DNA of 64,000 bases. It comes from CAZMYM01 sp964620325. Lineage in GTDB: Bacteria; Bipolaricaulota; Bipolaricaulia; UBA7950; UBA9294. The stretch is from NCBI GenBank assembly GCA_964620325.1, contig CAZUIM010000002.1, positions 51,642 to 115,641 on the forward strand. Reading direction: 5' to 3'. This document shows, piece by piece, positions 1 to 8,601 of this stretch. A program made the position numbers and the translations under genes. The stretch's first letter is position 1; each line of letters starts with the position of its first letter. The notes beneath the pieces were generated by a model that was not told the DNA's origin, ran no database searches, and was given only the letters and a program-made list of their open reading frames with translations.

Positions 1-265
1 GCGCATCCTCGTCGGGGATCCGGACGTCGAGGTTGTGTTCATCAACATCTTCGGCGGCATCTTACGCTGCGACATCCTCGCGGAGGGGGTCGTGACTGCG
101 GTGCGCAAGGTTCGCGTGGAGCAACCGGTTATCGTTCGCCTTGAGGGAACGAATGTCGAGGAGGGCCGGAGGATCCTCGACCGCTCCGGCCTGGCGTTTC
201 GGACGGCCTCCGACCTCCGCGAAGCGGCGTCGATGGTCGGCGAAGCGGTGAGAGGAGAGGCATGA
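1..265 (+). CDS. sucC: Succinate-CoA ligase beta subunit, C-terminal end (5' truncated by window)
   Basis: Only the last ~88 codons are present; the frame is open from base 2, so the gene starts outside the window. The visible FINIFGGILRCDILAEGV stretch is the conserved C-terminal CoA-ligase region of SucC, whose product joins SucD to interconvert succinate and succinyl-CoA with NTP synthesis or use. The stop overlaps the sucD start (ATGA at 262-265), so the two are translationally coupled. In this neighbourhood the likely direction is succinyl-CoA formation to feed 2-oxoglutarate synthase, which is inference from context. Confidence 0.93.
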   Translation, partial: RILVGDPDVEVVFINIFGGILRCDILAEGVVTAVRKVRVEQPVIVRLEGTNVEEGRRILDRSGLAFRTASDLREAASMVGEAVRGEA

Positions 266-1137
266 GCATCCTGATCGACGAGACCACGCGAGCGTTGGTT
301 CAAGGGATCACCGGGTCCGAAGGACGCTTTCACACGCAACGAATGCTCGAGGACGGGACAAAGATCGTCGGAGGGGTGACGCCGGGCAAGGCGGGGCAGT
401 CGGTCGAAGGCGTTCCCGTCTTCGACACCGTCGCTGACGCCGTCGCCGAGACCGGAGCCAATGCATCGATTCTCTTCGTTCCGCCTCCTTTTGCCGCCGA
501 CGCGATCATGGAGGCCGCCGAGGCGGGGATCGGACTCGTGGTCTGCCTCACGGAAGGGATTCCGATTCACGACATGCTCATCGCGCGTCGCTACATCGAC
601 CTCACGGGAACGAAGCTGATCGGTCCGAACACGCCGGGATTGATCAGCCCGGGCCGGTCGAAGCTCGGCGTGATGGCGGGTTACATCCATCGGCCCGGAC
701 CGGTCGGGATCATCTCTCGGAGCGGAACGCTCACCTACGAGGTCGTCCATCAATTGACGGCGCTCGGCATCGGCCAATCGACGTGCGTGGGCATCGGCGG
801 GGATCCGATCGTCGGATTGGCCTTCAGTGATCTCCTCAGGATGTTCGAGAGCGACCGGCAGACCGAGGGGATCATACTCATCGGCGAGATCGGCGGGACG
901 GCCGAAGAAGAGGCGGCCGACGTCATCGCCGAGCGAATCAGCAAGCCGGTCGTCGCCTTCATTGCCGGCCGGACGGCTCCGGCCGGCCGGCGCATGGGAC
1001 ATGCCGGCGCGATCGTCACCCGCGGAGCGGGGACGGCGGCAGGCAAGATCGAAGCGTTGATCGCCGCCGGCGTCGACATGGCCGACAGCCCGGCGGAGAT
1101 CGGATCGGCGATGGCGCACAGATTGGGGCAGGCCTAG
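262..1137 (+). CDS. sucD: Succinate-CoA ligase alpha subunit
   Basis: The 291-residue product is the usual length for SucD. Visible hallmarks are the N-terminal CoA-binding Rossmann segment (QGITGSEGRFHTQ near residue 16), the IGPNTPGLISPG loop near residue 117, and the GHAGAI motif near residue 252 holding the active-site histidine that is phosphorylated. It forms the SucCD heterodimer with the upstream gene. It is followed by 310 bp without a gene and then the korC promoter, so the Kor/Hdr genes are probably a separate transcription unit of the same pathway. Confidence 0.95.
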   Translation: MSILIDETTRALVQGITGSEGRFHTQRMLEDGTKIVGGVTPGKAGQSVEGVPVFDTVADAVAETGANASILFVPPPFAADAIMEAAEAGIGLVVCLTEGIPIHDMLIARRYIDLTGTKLIGPNTPGLISPGRSKLGVMAGYIHRPGPVGIISRSGTLTYEVVHQLTALGIGQSTCVGIGGDPIVGLAFSDLLRMFESDRQTEGIILIGEIGGTAEEEAADVIAERISKPVVAFIAGRTAPAGRRMGHAGAIVTRGAGTAAGKIEALIAAGVDMADSPAEIGSAMAHRLGQA

Positions 1138-1313
1138 GCAACGGGCCGGTGCCGACACGCTCGCACGGCGTGGGGACCTCTGTCACGTCGTGCGGCGAGG
1201 GTTCCGATATGTGGCGACGTCGCCAGCATCCGATGAGCCCTCCGGAGGCGGAATCCCCTTTCGGCGGCGTTCATCGCGAGCGGACGGCGGAGCTTGCGGG
1301 AGCCGCGGAGGCG

Positions 1314-1439
1314 CTTCCCACTTTGTGAGACATCATGTCCGGACACTCGTCACCCCTTGTGGACAGCTCCTTGAAGTCGGCCTATGATGCGCGTGTCATG
1401 GCACCGGGAAGCCGGACAACAGTCTCACATAGTGGGAAG
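1314..1439. promoter_or_regulatory. Paired operator-like inverted repeats flanking the korC promoter
   Basis: Positions 1314-1331 read CTTCCCACTTTGTGAGAC. Positions 1422-1439 are its reverse complement with a single mismatch (17 of 18). Each copy is itself a dyad of the form TCYCAC-N3-GTGRGA, centred at 1323 and 1430, about 107 bp apart (close to ten helical turns). One copy lies upstream of the -35 box and the other covers the likely 5' UTR and Shine-Dalgarno of korC. This is the geometry expected of a repressor that loops DNA. The regulator is not identified. Confidence 0.65.
1360..1388 (+). promoter_or_regulatory. Sigma70-type promoter for the kor/hdr/mvh/frd operon
   Basis: TGGACA (1360-1365, five of six matches to TTGACA), a 17-bp spacer and TATGAT (1383-1388, five of six matches to TATAAT). 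Transcription would start near 1395, about 50 nt before korC, between the two operator-like dyads. Confidence 0.7.
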
Positions 1440-1447
1440 TCGTCGTC

Positions 1448-2002
1448 ATGAGAACCGAAATCCGTTTCGCGGGCTTCGGCGGCCAAGGGATCATCTCGGC
1501 GGGAAAAATCACCGGCAAGGCGGCCACGCTCTTCGACGGGAAGCACGCCGTGATGATGCAGTCCTACGGGCCCGAGGCACGCGGGGGCGCCTGCAATGCC
1601 GACCTGGTGGTTTCCGACGCCGTCGTCGGCTCCCCTCAGCTCGGCCTCCCGGTTCAAGCGATCATCATGTCGCAAGAGGCCTACGAGAAATACGGTGAGC
1701 AGCTGGACACCGACGGGATTCTCATCGTCGATGAAGACCTTGTCGACCTGAGCGAGAGTCCGCCGCCTGTTTCGAAGGTCTACAGAGTACCGGCGACACG
1801 CATTGCCGAGGAATTGGGGCGCAGGATCGTCGCCAATGTCGTCATGCTCGGCGCGATGACCGCCATCACCGGGATCGTCTCCAAGGATGCCATGCGCGAT
1901 GCGATTCTCTCCTCGGTGCCTCCCCGCACGACGGAACTCAACGAGCAAGCATACGACGCAGGCTATGCGTACGGAAGGGAGGCACTGAGTGGCGACTCAT
2001 AG
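1448..2002 (+). CDS. korC: 2-Oxoglutarate:ferredoxin oxidoreductase, gamma subunit
   Basis: The 184-residue protein begins with the family signature GFGGQGIISAGKI and carries SYGPEARGGACNADLVVSD near residue 39, both typical of the gamma subunit of 2-oxoacid:ferredoxin oxidoreductases. The other subunits (korD, korA, korB) lie 9 kb downstream in the same operon, separated by the Hdr/Mvh/Frd genes. The assignment to 2-oxoglutarate rather than another 2-oxoacid rests on the sucCD and fumarase neighbours. The ATG at 1448 has a GGGAA Shine-Dalgarno at 1434-1438. The 3' end overlaps hdrA. Confidence 0.88.
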   Translation: MRTEIRFAGFGGQGIISAGKITGKAATLFDGKHAVMMQSYGPEARGGACNADLVVSDAVVGSPQLGLPVQAIIMSQEAYEKYGEQLDTDGILIVDEDLVDLSESPPPVSKVYRVPATRIAEELGRRIVANVVMLGAMTAITGIVSKDAMRDAILSSVPPRTTELNEQAYDAGYAYGREALSGDS

Positions 2003-3947
2003 AATCGGCGTCTTCGTTTGTCGCTGTGGCCTTAACATCGAGCGGACGGTGGACACGGACGCCGTCGCCGCGGCACTCGCCGAACACCCGGGGGTCGTCC
2101 ACGCCGAGACGTACGACTACATGTGTTCCGATCCGGGCCAAGCGCGGATCAAGAACGCCATCGCCGAGCATCGGCTGACCGGCGTGGTTGTCGCCGCCTG
2201 CTCACCGGCGATGCACGAGCCGACGTTCCGGCGGGTTGCGGAGGAGGCGGAGCTGAATCCGTACTTGGTGGAAATGGCGAACATCCGCGAGCACTGCAGT
2301 TGGGTGCACGGCGATCGCACCGAGGCGACCGCGAAGGCCAAACGGATCGCTCGAACGATGATCGAGAAGGTGAAGCGCAATCACCCCCTCGAGCCGATCC
2401 GGATCGGCCACGTCGACAAGTGCTTGGTCATCGGCGGGGGAATCGCTGGGATTCAGGCAGCACTCGATGTCGCGGATGCGGGGTTCGAGGTCCTCCTGGT
2501 CGAACGGGACGCGACGCTCGGCGGGCACATGGCGCAGCTGTCGGAGACCTTCCCGACGCTCGACTGCTCGCAGTGTATTCTCACGCCGAAGATGGTCGAG
2601 GTATCGCGCCATCCCAACGTCGAGGTGCACACCTACAGCGAAGTGCTCGAAGTCTCGGGCTATGTGGGCAACTACTCCGTGAAGATCCGGAAGAACCCAA
2701 CCTACGTCGACCCGGACAAATGCAACCTCTGCGGCGAGTGCGAGAAGGTGTGCCCGGAGAGCACGAAGAGCGAGTTCAATCGCGGACTGACCGAGCGGAA
2801 GGCGATTTATATCCCCTTCCAACAGGCCATCCCTTCCTCGTACACGCTCGACGAAGACACCTGCCTCGGATTGCGGCCTCTGCGCTGCAGCGAATGCGCC
2901 GAGGTGTGCGAACCGGACGCGATCGACTTCGACATGGTCCCCGAGATCCTCGAAGAGGATGTCGCCGCGATCATCGTGGCGACCGGCTACGAGCCGTACC
3001 CCATCGTCGATCTCGGCGAGTACGGCGGCGGGGATGTCCCTGACGTAATTGACGGGTTGCAGTTCGAGCGGCTTCTATCTGCGTCTGGGCCGACGGGCGG
3101 CGACATCCGGCGTCCATCGGACGGGCGGATCCCCAAGCGCGTCGTCTTCGTGCAGTGCGCCGGATCGCGGGATCCGGAGAACCATAACGCGTACTGCTCG
3201 AAGATCTGTTGCATGTATACGGCAAAGCATGCGCTTCTCTATCGACACGCAGTCCGAGACGGGGAGGCGACCGTCTTCTACATCGACGTGCGGGCCGGCG
3301 GCAAGGGGTACGAGGAATTTATTCAGCACGCCACCGAAGAAGAGCGAATCCGCTACTTGCGCGGAAAGGTCGCTCGGATCTTCCGCGAGGGGGACAAGGT
3401 CGTCGTTTGGGGCGTGGATACGATCTCGGGGCGACGCGTCGACCTCGAGGCCGATCTCGTCGTCCTTGCGACGTCGATGAACCCTCACCCGACGACCGAG
3501 GCGATCACCCGAACGCTCAAGATCGGCTGCGGCGGTGAGGGGTTCCTCAAGGAGGCACACCCCAAGCTCCGGCCGGTGGAGAGCTTGACCGCGGGCGTCT
3601 TCGTCGCCGGCGCCGGGCAAGGCCCCAAGGACATCCCCGAAGCGGTGGCCCAGGCGAGCGGGGCCGCGTCGAAGGCGATCGGTCTCCTCGCCCAGGAGCA
3701 ACTCACCCATTCTCCGGAGGTCGTGTCGATCGACGAAGAGATTTGCGGAGGTTGCGGCGTGTGCGTGGGGATGTGCCCCTACACGGCGCTCTCCCTGAAC
3801 GGTTCGGGTGTCGCCGAATGCAACGAGGTGCTCTGCGAGGGCTGTGGAACGTGTGTCTCCGCATGTCCGACGGGTGCGGCTCAGTTGAAGAACCTGGAGG
3901 ATTTACAGGTTCGCGAGATGATCGAGGTGGCTCTCGCCGATGGCTGA
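1989..3947 (+). CDS. hdrA: HdrA-like heterodisulfide reductase subunit A, flavin-bifurcating core
   Basis: The 652-residue protein has the HdrA architecture. It starts with an N-terminal FVCRCGLNI segment, then the FAD-binding fingerprint VIGGGIAGIQAALD near residue 140 and the CSQCILTPKM segment. Several ferredoxin-type cysteine clusters follow: CNLCGECEKVCP (~237), CSECAEVCE (~301), CGGCGVCVGMCP (~587) and CEGCGTCVSACP (~616). In characterised HdrABC-MvhADG complexes this flavin splits electrons from hydrogenase between a high-potential acceptor and ferredoxin. The start is GTG at 1989, overlapping korC by 14 bp; the end overlaps mvhD by 8 bp. The bifurcating role here is inferred from gene content. 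Confidence 0.93.
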   Translation: MATHRIGVFVCRCGLNIERTVDTDAVAAALAEHPGVVHAETYDYMCSDPGQARIKNAIAEHRLTGVVVAACSPAMHEPTFRRVAEEAELNPYLVEMANIREHCSWVHGDRTEATAKAKRIARTMIEKVKRNHPLEPIRIGHVDKCLVIGGGIAGIQAALDVADAGFEVLLVERDATLGGHMAQLSETFPTLDCSQCILTPKMVEVSRHPNVEVHTYSEVLEVSGYVGNYSVKIRKNPTYVDPDKCNLCGECEKVCPESTKSEFNRGLTERKAIYIPFQQAIPSSYTLDEDTCLGLRPLRCSECAEVCEPDAIDFDMVPEILEEDVAAIIVATGYEPYPIVDLGEYGGGDVPDVIDGLQFERLLSASGPTGGDIRRPSDGRIPKRVVFVQCAGSRDPENHNAYCSKICCMYTAKHALLYRHAVRDGEATVFYIDVRAGGKGYEEFIQHATEEERIRYLRGKVARIFREGDKVVVWGVDTISGRRVDLEADLVVLATSMNPHPTTEAITRTLKIGCGGEGFLKEAHPKLRPVESLTAGVFVAGAGQGPKDIPEAVAQASGAASKAIGLLAQEQLTHSPEVVSIDEEICGGCGVCVGMCPYTALSLNGSGVAECNEVLCEGCGTCVSACPTGAAQLKNLEDLQVREMIEVALADG

Positions 3948-4428
3948 CGCGTCCACGCTGTTCGAACCGAGAATCGTCGCGTTTCTCTGCCGCTGGTGCT
4001 CCTATGCCGGTGCCGACCTGGCTGGAGTCAGCCGGCTTCAGTATCCGGCCAATGTGATTCCGATGCGCGTCAACTGCTCGGGCCGCGTCGATGCGGAGAT
4101 GGTCCTCCGCGCGCTCGAAAAGGGAGCTGACGCCGTGTTGATCGGAGGCTGCCACCCCGGTGACTGTCACTACGTAAGCGGGAACTACAAGACACGGCGG
4201 CGCGTGGTCCTGTTGAAGCGCACCCTGTCCGACATGGGGATCGACCCGCGGCGTGTCCACCTGGAGTGGATCAGTGCGAGCGAGGGGGGCAAGTTCCAAC
4301 GGACGATCGAGACGTATGTCGCGCTGATTCGGAAGCTCGGACCGAGTCCGGTGCACGACGCGGTTGCGGCGACGATCGAGGGAGCGAATGAGCAGACCGT
4401 GTCCGCGGGAGTCGGCGATGGCGAGTAG
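3940..4428 (+). CDS. mvhD: MvhD-family electron-transfer subunit (hydrogenase iron-sulfur subunit)
   Basis: The 162-residue product matches the MvhD/FlpD family, which carries a [2Fe-2S] cluster and links hydrogenase to HdrA. Conserved cysteines are visible at residues 17 and 20 (CRWC), 46 (VNCSGR), 71 and 76 (GGCHPGDCHY). The gene overlaps hdrA by 8 bp and the 3' end runs 11 bp into mvhG, matching the fixed hdrA-mvhD-mvhG-mvhA order of group 3c hydrogenase systems. Confidence 0.92.
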   Translation: MADASTLFEPRIVAFLCRWCSYAGADLAGVSRLQYPANVIPMRVNCSGRVDAEMVLRALEKGADAVLIGGCHPGDCHYVSGNYKTRRRVVLLKRTLSDMGIDPRRVHLEWISASEGGKFQRTIETYVALIRKLGPSPVHDAVAATIEGANEQTVSAGVGDGE

Positions 4429-5392
4429 AGCGAAGATCGGCGTGTATTGGGCCGCTTCCTGCGGTGGATGCGACTGCGCGCTCCTGGAAGTCAACGAGCA
4501 AATCCTCGACGTGGCTGCGGCCGCCGAGATCATGCTTTGGCCGTGCGTGGTCGACGCCAAGTACGCCGACCTCCGCGATTATGAGAGCGGCGAACTCGAT
4601 CTCGTGCTGTTCAATGGAGCCATTCGCACCGAGGAGAACCGCGAGATGGCGGAGCTGATTCGCGCCAAGACGAAGTACCTCGTGGCGTTCGGCTCGTGTG
4701 CTCACACGGGCGGCGTCATCGGGCTGGCCAATCTGTCGACCCGTGAGGAGATCTTCGAGACGGTCTTCGGCCCGGCCGAGAACTGGCCGCAGCTCCAGGT
4801 CGCCGAAGAAAGAGGTTCGCTTTGGCTTCCAGAGTTCCTCCAACGACTGACGCCTCTCGACACCGTCGTCGACGTCGACTACTACGTTCCGGGCTGTCCT
4901 CCGCCGCGGGAGATCGTGAGCGACCTGTTCGAGGCGCTCGTCTCGGGCGATCTTCCGGCGCCCGGAACCGTGTTCGCCTCCTCGAAGAACCTCTGTGACG
5001 AGTGTTCGAGGGAGCGCGAGCAGCGAAAGATCACGAAGATTCTGAGACCGCACGAACAAGAGCCGGACCCCGAGATGTGCCTTTTGGATCAAGGGTTCAT
5101 CTGCATGGGGCCGGCGACGCGGGGCGGATGCGGCGCCGTCTGTCCGAACGCGAATATGCCGTGCACAGGCTGCGCCGGGCCGACGGCCAAGGCGGACGAT
5201 CAGGGCGCCGCCATGTTGAACACCTTGGCGTCGCTCATCAGCACCGGGGAAGAAGAAGGGGAGGATCAACTCGAGGCCGAGGATGCCATCCTGGCGCAAT
5301 TGGACGACCTCGTTGGAACGTTCTACCGATTCAGTTCGGCGACCACTTTGTTCAAAGGACGCTACCATGAGCGAAACGCTACGACAGGTTAG
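4418..5392 (+). CDS. mvhG: [NiFe]-hydrogenase small subunit, MvhG-like (group 3)
   Basis: The 324-residue protein starts with GVYWAASCGGCDCALLEV, the proximal-cluster CxxC motif of F420-nonreducing hydrogenase small subunits (C15, C18, plus C20). Further clusters are supplied by VPGCPPP (~150) and by cysteine groups near residues 185-255 (CDEC, CMGPATRGGCGAVCPNANMPCTGC). I chose ATG 4418 over the upstream in-frame starts at 4364 and 4388 because GGGAG sits at 4407-4411 and homology begins there. There is no Tat signal peptide, consistent with a cytoplasmic enzyme. It overlaps mvhA by 26 bp. Confidence 0.92.
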   Translation: MASRAKIGVYWAASCGGCDCALLEVNEQILDVAAAAEIMLWPCVVDAKYADLRDYESGELDLVLFNGAIRTEENREMAELIRAKTKYLVAFGSCAHTGGVIGLANLSTREEIFETVFGPAENWPQLQVAEERGSLWLPEFLQRLTPLDTVVDVDYYVPGCPPPREIVSDLFEALVSGDLPAPGTVFASSKNLCDECSREREQRKITKILRPHEQEPDPEMCLLDQGFICMGPATRGGCGAVCPNANMPCTGCAGPTAKADDQGAAMLNTLASLISTGEEEGEDQLEAEDAILAQLDDLVGTFYRFSSATTLFKGRYHERNATTG

Positions 5393-6833
5393 CATCGACC
5401 CGATCACCCGTCTGGAAGGCCACGGGAAGATCGAGCTCTTCCTGGACGAGGCAGGGAATCTGTCCGACGCGTTCTTCCAGATCCCCGAGCTTCGAGGCTT
5501 CGAACGCTTCTGCCGCGGCCGGCGGGGAGAGGATATGCCACAGATCACCGAACGGATCTGCGGCGTCTGTCCCGAGGCTCACCACTTCGCGTCGACCAAA
5601 GCTCTCGACGCCTGTTACGGTGCGCCGCCGCCGCCGCGGGCGTCGGCGTTGCGAAGACTTCTCTACAATGCCTACATCTTCTCCGATCACCTGTTGCACT
5701 TTTACTACCTCGGCGGCCCCGACTTCCTCGTCGGCGCCTATGCGCCTCCCCAGGAGCGCAACATTCTCGGGGTGATCCAAAAGGTCGGCCTCGAACTGGG
5801 CAAAGAAGTGATCAAGCACCGCGGGTACGGGCAGCGGATCATCGAAATCATCGGCGGACGACCGATTCATCCGGTCAGCGGGATTCCCGGCGGCCAGTCG
5901 AAGGGGATGACCGAGGACGAGCGAGAGGAAATCCGGAACATGACCGGCTCGGCGGTCGCGTTCGCCGAAGCGACACTTGAGATCTTCCACGATGCGCTGC
6001 TTCAGGATGACACGTACGCTCGGTTCGTCTCCGATGCCGCACAGAGCATGCCCACCTACTATATGGGACTGGTCGATGAAGACGGCGCAATCGATTTTTA
6101 TGGCGGAGAGGTCCGGATCGTCGGCCCGGACGGCTCGTTGTACGCTCAGGTCCCCGGCGCGAAGATTCTGTCATTGCTCGAAGAGCGCACGGAACCGTGG
6201 ACCTATGTGAAGATTCCTTACTTGAAGGATGTCGGGTGGAAGGGGTTCACGGCTGGTGCGGACAGCGGATTGTACCGCGTGGGCCCGCTTGCTCGGCTCA
6301 ACGTCTGCTCGCAGATCGGAACCCCGCGGGCACAAGAGGAATTCGAACGATTCACCGACTATTTCGGCGGCCGGCCGGTTCACGCGACGTTCGCTTTCCA
6401 TTGGGCGCGACTGATCGAGATGCTTTCCGCCGCCGAGCGGGCGGCGACCGTCGTCGAGGCGCCCGAGCTGATGGACGGCACGTTGCGGGCGCCGCTCGGC
6501 GAGCCGGGGGACGGCGTCGGCGTGATCGAGGCGGCACGGGGGACGCTGATCCACGAGTACGGTCTGGACGCGCGAGGACTCGTCGATTCGGTGAACCTCA
6601 TCGTGGCGACGACCCACAACGTCGCGGCCATCTCTTTGTCGATCAAGGATATGGCCCGGGCTGTCGTGCATGAGGGAAACGTCGATGAGGGGATCCTGAA
6701 CCTCGTCGAGATGAGCTTCCGCAATTACGATCCGTGCCTTGCCTGTGCAACGCATGCGCTTCCCGGCCAAATGCCGCTGGTGATCGACGTGCGAGGCTCC
6801 GACGGGCGTGTGCGGGAGAGGATCGAACGATGA
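5367..6833 (+). CDS. mvhA: [NiFe]-hydrogenase large subunit, MvhA-like (group 3c)
   Basis: The 488-residue catalytic subunit has both nickel-binding motifs: ERICGVCPEAHH near residue 60 and DPCLACATH near the C-terminus. About 25 residues follow the final histidine; this is the tail normally removed by a maturation protease after nickel insertion, and such a protease is the very next gene. N-terminal DPITRLEGHGKIE is the standard large-subunit opening. The start at 5367 follows AAAGGA. With hdrA, mvhD and mvhG beside it, a cytoplasmic H2-uptake role feeding HdrA is the natural reading. Confidence 0.94.
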   Translation: MSETLRQVSIDPITRLEGHGKIELFLDEAGNLSDAFFQIPELRGFERFCRGRRGEDMPQITERICGVCPEAHHFASTKALDACYGAPPPPRASALRRLLYNAYIFSDHLLHFYYLGGPDFLVGAYAPPQERNILGVIQKVGLELGKEVIKHRGYGQRIIEIIGGRPIHPVSGIPGGQSKGMTEDEREEIRNMTGSAVAFAEATLEIFHDALLQDDTYARFVSDAAQSMPTYYMGLVDEDGAIDFYGGEVRIVGPDGSLYAQVPGAKILSLLEERTEPWTYVKIPYLKDVGWKGFTAGADSGLYRVGPLARLNVCSQIGTPRAQEEFERFTDYFGGRPVHATFAFHWARLIEMLSAAERAATVVEAPELMDGTLRAPLGEPGDGVGVIEAARGTLIHEYGLDARGLVDSVNLIVATTHNVAAISLSIKDMARAVVHEGNVDEGILNLVEMSFRNYDPCLACATHALPGQMPLVIDVRGSDGRVRERIER

Positions 6834-7327
6834 AGACCCTGGTCGTGGGGTGGGGAAACCCCATCGGAGGGGACGACGCCGTCGGGCTTCGGGCGGCCGA
6901 TGCGGTCGCAGAGAAGCTGGTCGCGAGCGGGCGGGATGACGTTGACGTCATCGGCACATCGGACGGAGGCTTCCGTCTGGCCGAGCGTGCTCTCGGCTAC
7001 GATCGCGTGGTGGTCCTCGATGCCCGAGTCTCGGAGTCGGCCTGCGCCGGGGGCGGCTCCGAAGAGGGAATCGCGATCAGGCGGATTGCACCGCGCGAGT
7101 TGAGCCGGTCCGAGCACCCAACCCGACACGATGGAACGTTGGCCGACGCCTTCCGCGGCCTGGCGGCGCTTTGGCGCGACGGCCTTCCCCGGGAAGCCGT
7201 GCTGATGAGTGTTCCGATCGTCCCACCCCATGAGTGGTCGGAGCGGATATCGGACGATGCCGAGGCGGCCGCGAAACAGCTGGCGCGGGCCGCCTTCCGG
7301 GAGCTGGAGGAGATTCAGGTTGCCTAG
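6830..7327 (+). CDS. Hydrogenase maturation protease (HyaD/HybD/HycI family)
   Basis: The 165-residue protein starts with VVGWGNPIGGDDAVG, the conserved GxGNxxxxDDxxG opening of hydrogenase maturation endopeptidases, in which the aspartate binds the nickel of the large-subunit precursor. A second conserved acidic segment (VVVLDARV) is near residue 60. It should cleave the C-terminal extension of MvhA, whose stop it overlaps (ATGA at 6830-6833). The remaining hyp accessory genes are not in this window. Confidence 0.87.
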   Translation: MKTLVVGWGNPIGGDDAVGLRAADAVAEKLVASGRDDVDVIGTSDGGFRLAERALGYDRVVVLDARVSESACAGGGSEEGIAIRRIAPRELSRSEHPTRHDGTLADAFRGLAALWRDGLPREAVLMSVPIVPPHEWSERISDDAEAAAKQLARAAFRELEEIQVA

Positions 7328-7718
7328 AACGAAGTCGGTCGTCCGAGAGAACTTGAGGGAGCGCGTCGAGGAGCTGTCCGGAGAGCGTGTGTTCGCCTGC
7401 TATCAATGCGGAATGTGTTCAGCCGGCTGCCCGTACGCCGAGCAGATGGACCGACTTCCGAGCCGGGTCCTGCGCGACCTCCAGCTCGACGATGAGAGCC
7501 TGCTCGATTCGAATGCGATGTGGATCTGCGCGAGCTGCCTCGCCTGCGAGGTTCGTTGTCCGAAGGGCGTCGACCTCGCCAAGGTGATGGAGGCGCTTCG
7601 CCAGATCTACCTGCGCAAGGCGCTCGACCGGGTCTCGCTCGATCGGCTGAGCAAGGACGAGATCCGAGAGCTTCCCCAGATTGCGCTCGTTTCGAGCTTG
7701 CGAAAGAAGAGCGGGTGA
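7320..7718 (+). CDS. hdrC: HdrC-like heterodisulfide reductase subunit C
   Basis: This 132-residue ferredoxin-like protein has two [4Fe-4S] motifs: CYQCGMCSAGCP (C27, C30, C33, C37) and CASCLACEVRCP near residue 66, as in HdrC, which passes electrons from HdrA to HdrB. The best start is TTG 7320, preceded by GGAGG at 7306-7310 and overlapping the protease stop; the longer open frame upstream would run inside the protease gene and lacks homology. The 3' end is 4 bp before hdrB. Confidence 0.88.
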   Translation: MPRTKSVVRENLRERVEELSGERVFACYQCGMCSAGCPYAEQMDRLPSRVLRDLQLDDESLLDSNAMWICASCLACEVRCPKGVDLAKVMEALRQIYLRKALDRVSLDRLSKDEIRELPQIALVSSLRKKSG

Positions 7719-7722
7719 GGCG

Positions 7723-8598
7723 ATGAGCGGACGGTCCTACTTCCCCGGTTGCAGCTTGAAGGACAACGCGAAGCGGTTCGAGGAGACGGCGCTCTTCGTG
7801 ATGCAGCAGCTCGGGGTTCCGCTCGAGGAGCTGGCGAGATGGACCTGCTGCGGCACCGTCTACTCCCTCGCCGACGATGACCTGATGCATCACGTGGCCT
7901 CTGTGCGGAACCTTCTGCGGGCCCAGGAGGCCGAATCCGAAGACCTCGTGACGGTATGTGCGATGTGCTACAACACCCTCTCACGCGTGGCGGAGCGGAT
8001 CAACGCGGACGAAGAGGAGCGGACGAAGATCAATGCCTTCATGAACGAGGAACCGGACTACGAGGGCGGAGTCCGCGTACGGCACGTGCTTCAGATCCTC
8101 CGGGATCAGATCGGCTGGTCGTCGCTGTCGGAAGCGGCGGTTCGGCCATTGGACGACCTTCGCGTCGCGGCCTACTACGGCTGTACGCTCGTTCGCCCGC
8201 GGGAGGTCGGAATCGACAATCCGGAACGCCCTGTGGTGATGGCCGATGCACTGGAAGCGGTCGGCGCGGAACCGGTCGACTTCCCGTTCGAGGCCGAGTG
8301 CTGCGGCACCTATCAGATCGTCGACGAGCCGTACCTGGTGCTCGAGCAGTCGGCGCGGATTCTGACGTCCGCGGCGCGTGCCGGAGCCGACGCCGTGGTC
8401 ACCGCCTGCCCGCTCTGCCAGCACAATCTGGAACGCACCGCGATATCACTCGGCTCGGAGATCGAGGGATTGGACAGAGTGCATGTCGTTTACTTCACCG
8501 AACTGCTGGCCGCGGCTCTCGGAGCCGACGAGGCGCGGATGGCGCCCGCGGTGCGTGAGATGCTCGCAAGCTGCCAAGCGGCCGAAGGAGGAAGCTAG
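7723..8598 (+). CDS. hdrB: HdrB-like heterodisulfide reductase subunit B
   Basis: The 291-residue protein has the two cysteine-rich (CCG-domain) motifs of HdrB: GCSLK...WTCCGT...CAMC in the first half and GCTLV...AECCGT...CPLCQHN in the second. In methanogens these hold two noncubane [4Fe-4S] clusters that reduce CoM-S-S-CoB. A bacterium without those cofactors must use another acceptor. Here the gene ends 3 bp before a fumarate-reductase FeS subunit, suggesting electrons move on to fumarate. In methanogen thiol:fumarate reductase an HdrB-like domain is fused to the FeS subunit, whereas here the parts are separate. Confidence 0.9.
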   Translation: MSGRSYFPGCSLKDNAKRFEETALFVMQQLGVPLEELARWTCCGTVYSLADDDLMHHVASVRNLLRAQEAESEDLVTVCAMCYNTLSRVAERINADEEERTKINAFMNEEPDYEGGVRVRHVLQILRDQIGWSSLSEAAVRPLDDLRVAAYYGCTLVRPREVGIDNPERPVVMADALEAVGAEPVDFPFEAECCGTYQIVDEPYLVLEQSARILTSAARAGADAVVTACPLCQHNLERTAISLGSEIEGLDRVHVVYFTELLAAALGADEARMAPAVREMLASCQAAEGGS

Positions 8599-8601
8599 CG
8601 C

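Larger units (their letters stand above)
1138..1447. other. Intergenic regulatory region between sucD and korC
   Basis: No credible gene lies in these 310 bp. The right-hand part holds a sigma70-type promoter (1360-1388) and two copies of an 18-bp operator-like sequence in inverted orientation (1314-1331 and 1422-1439), annotated separately. The left part (1138-1313) shows nothing I can assign. Confidence 0.7.
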
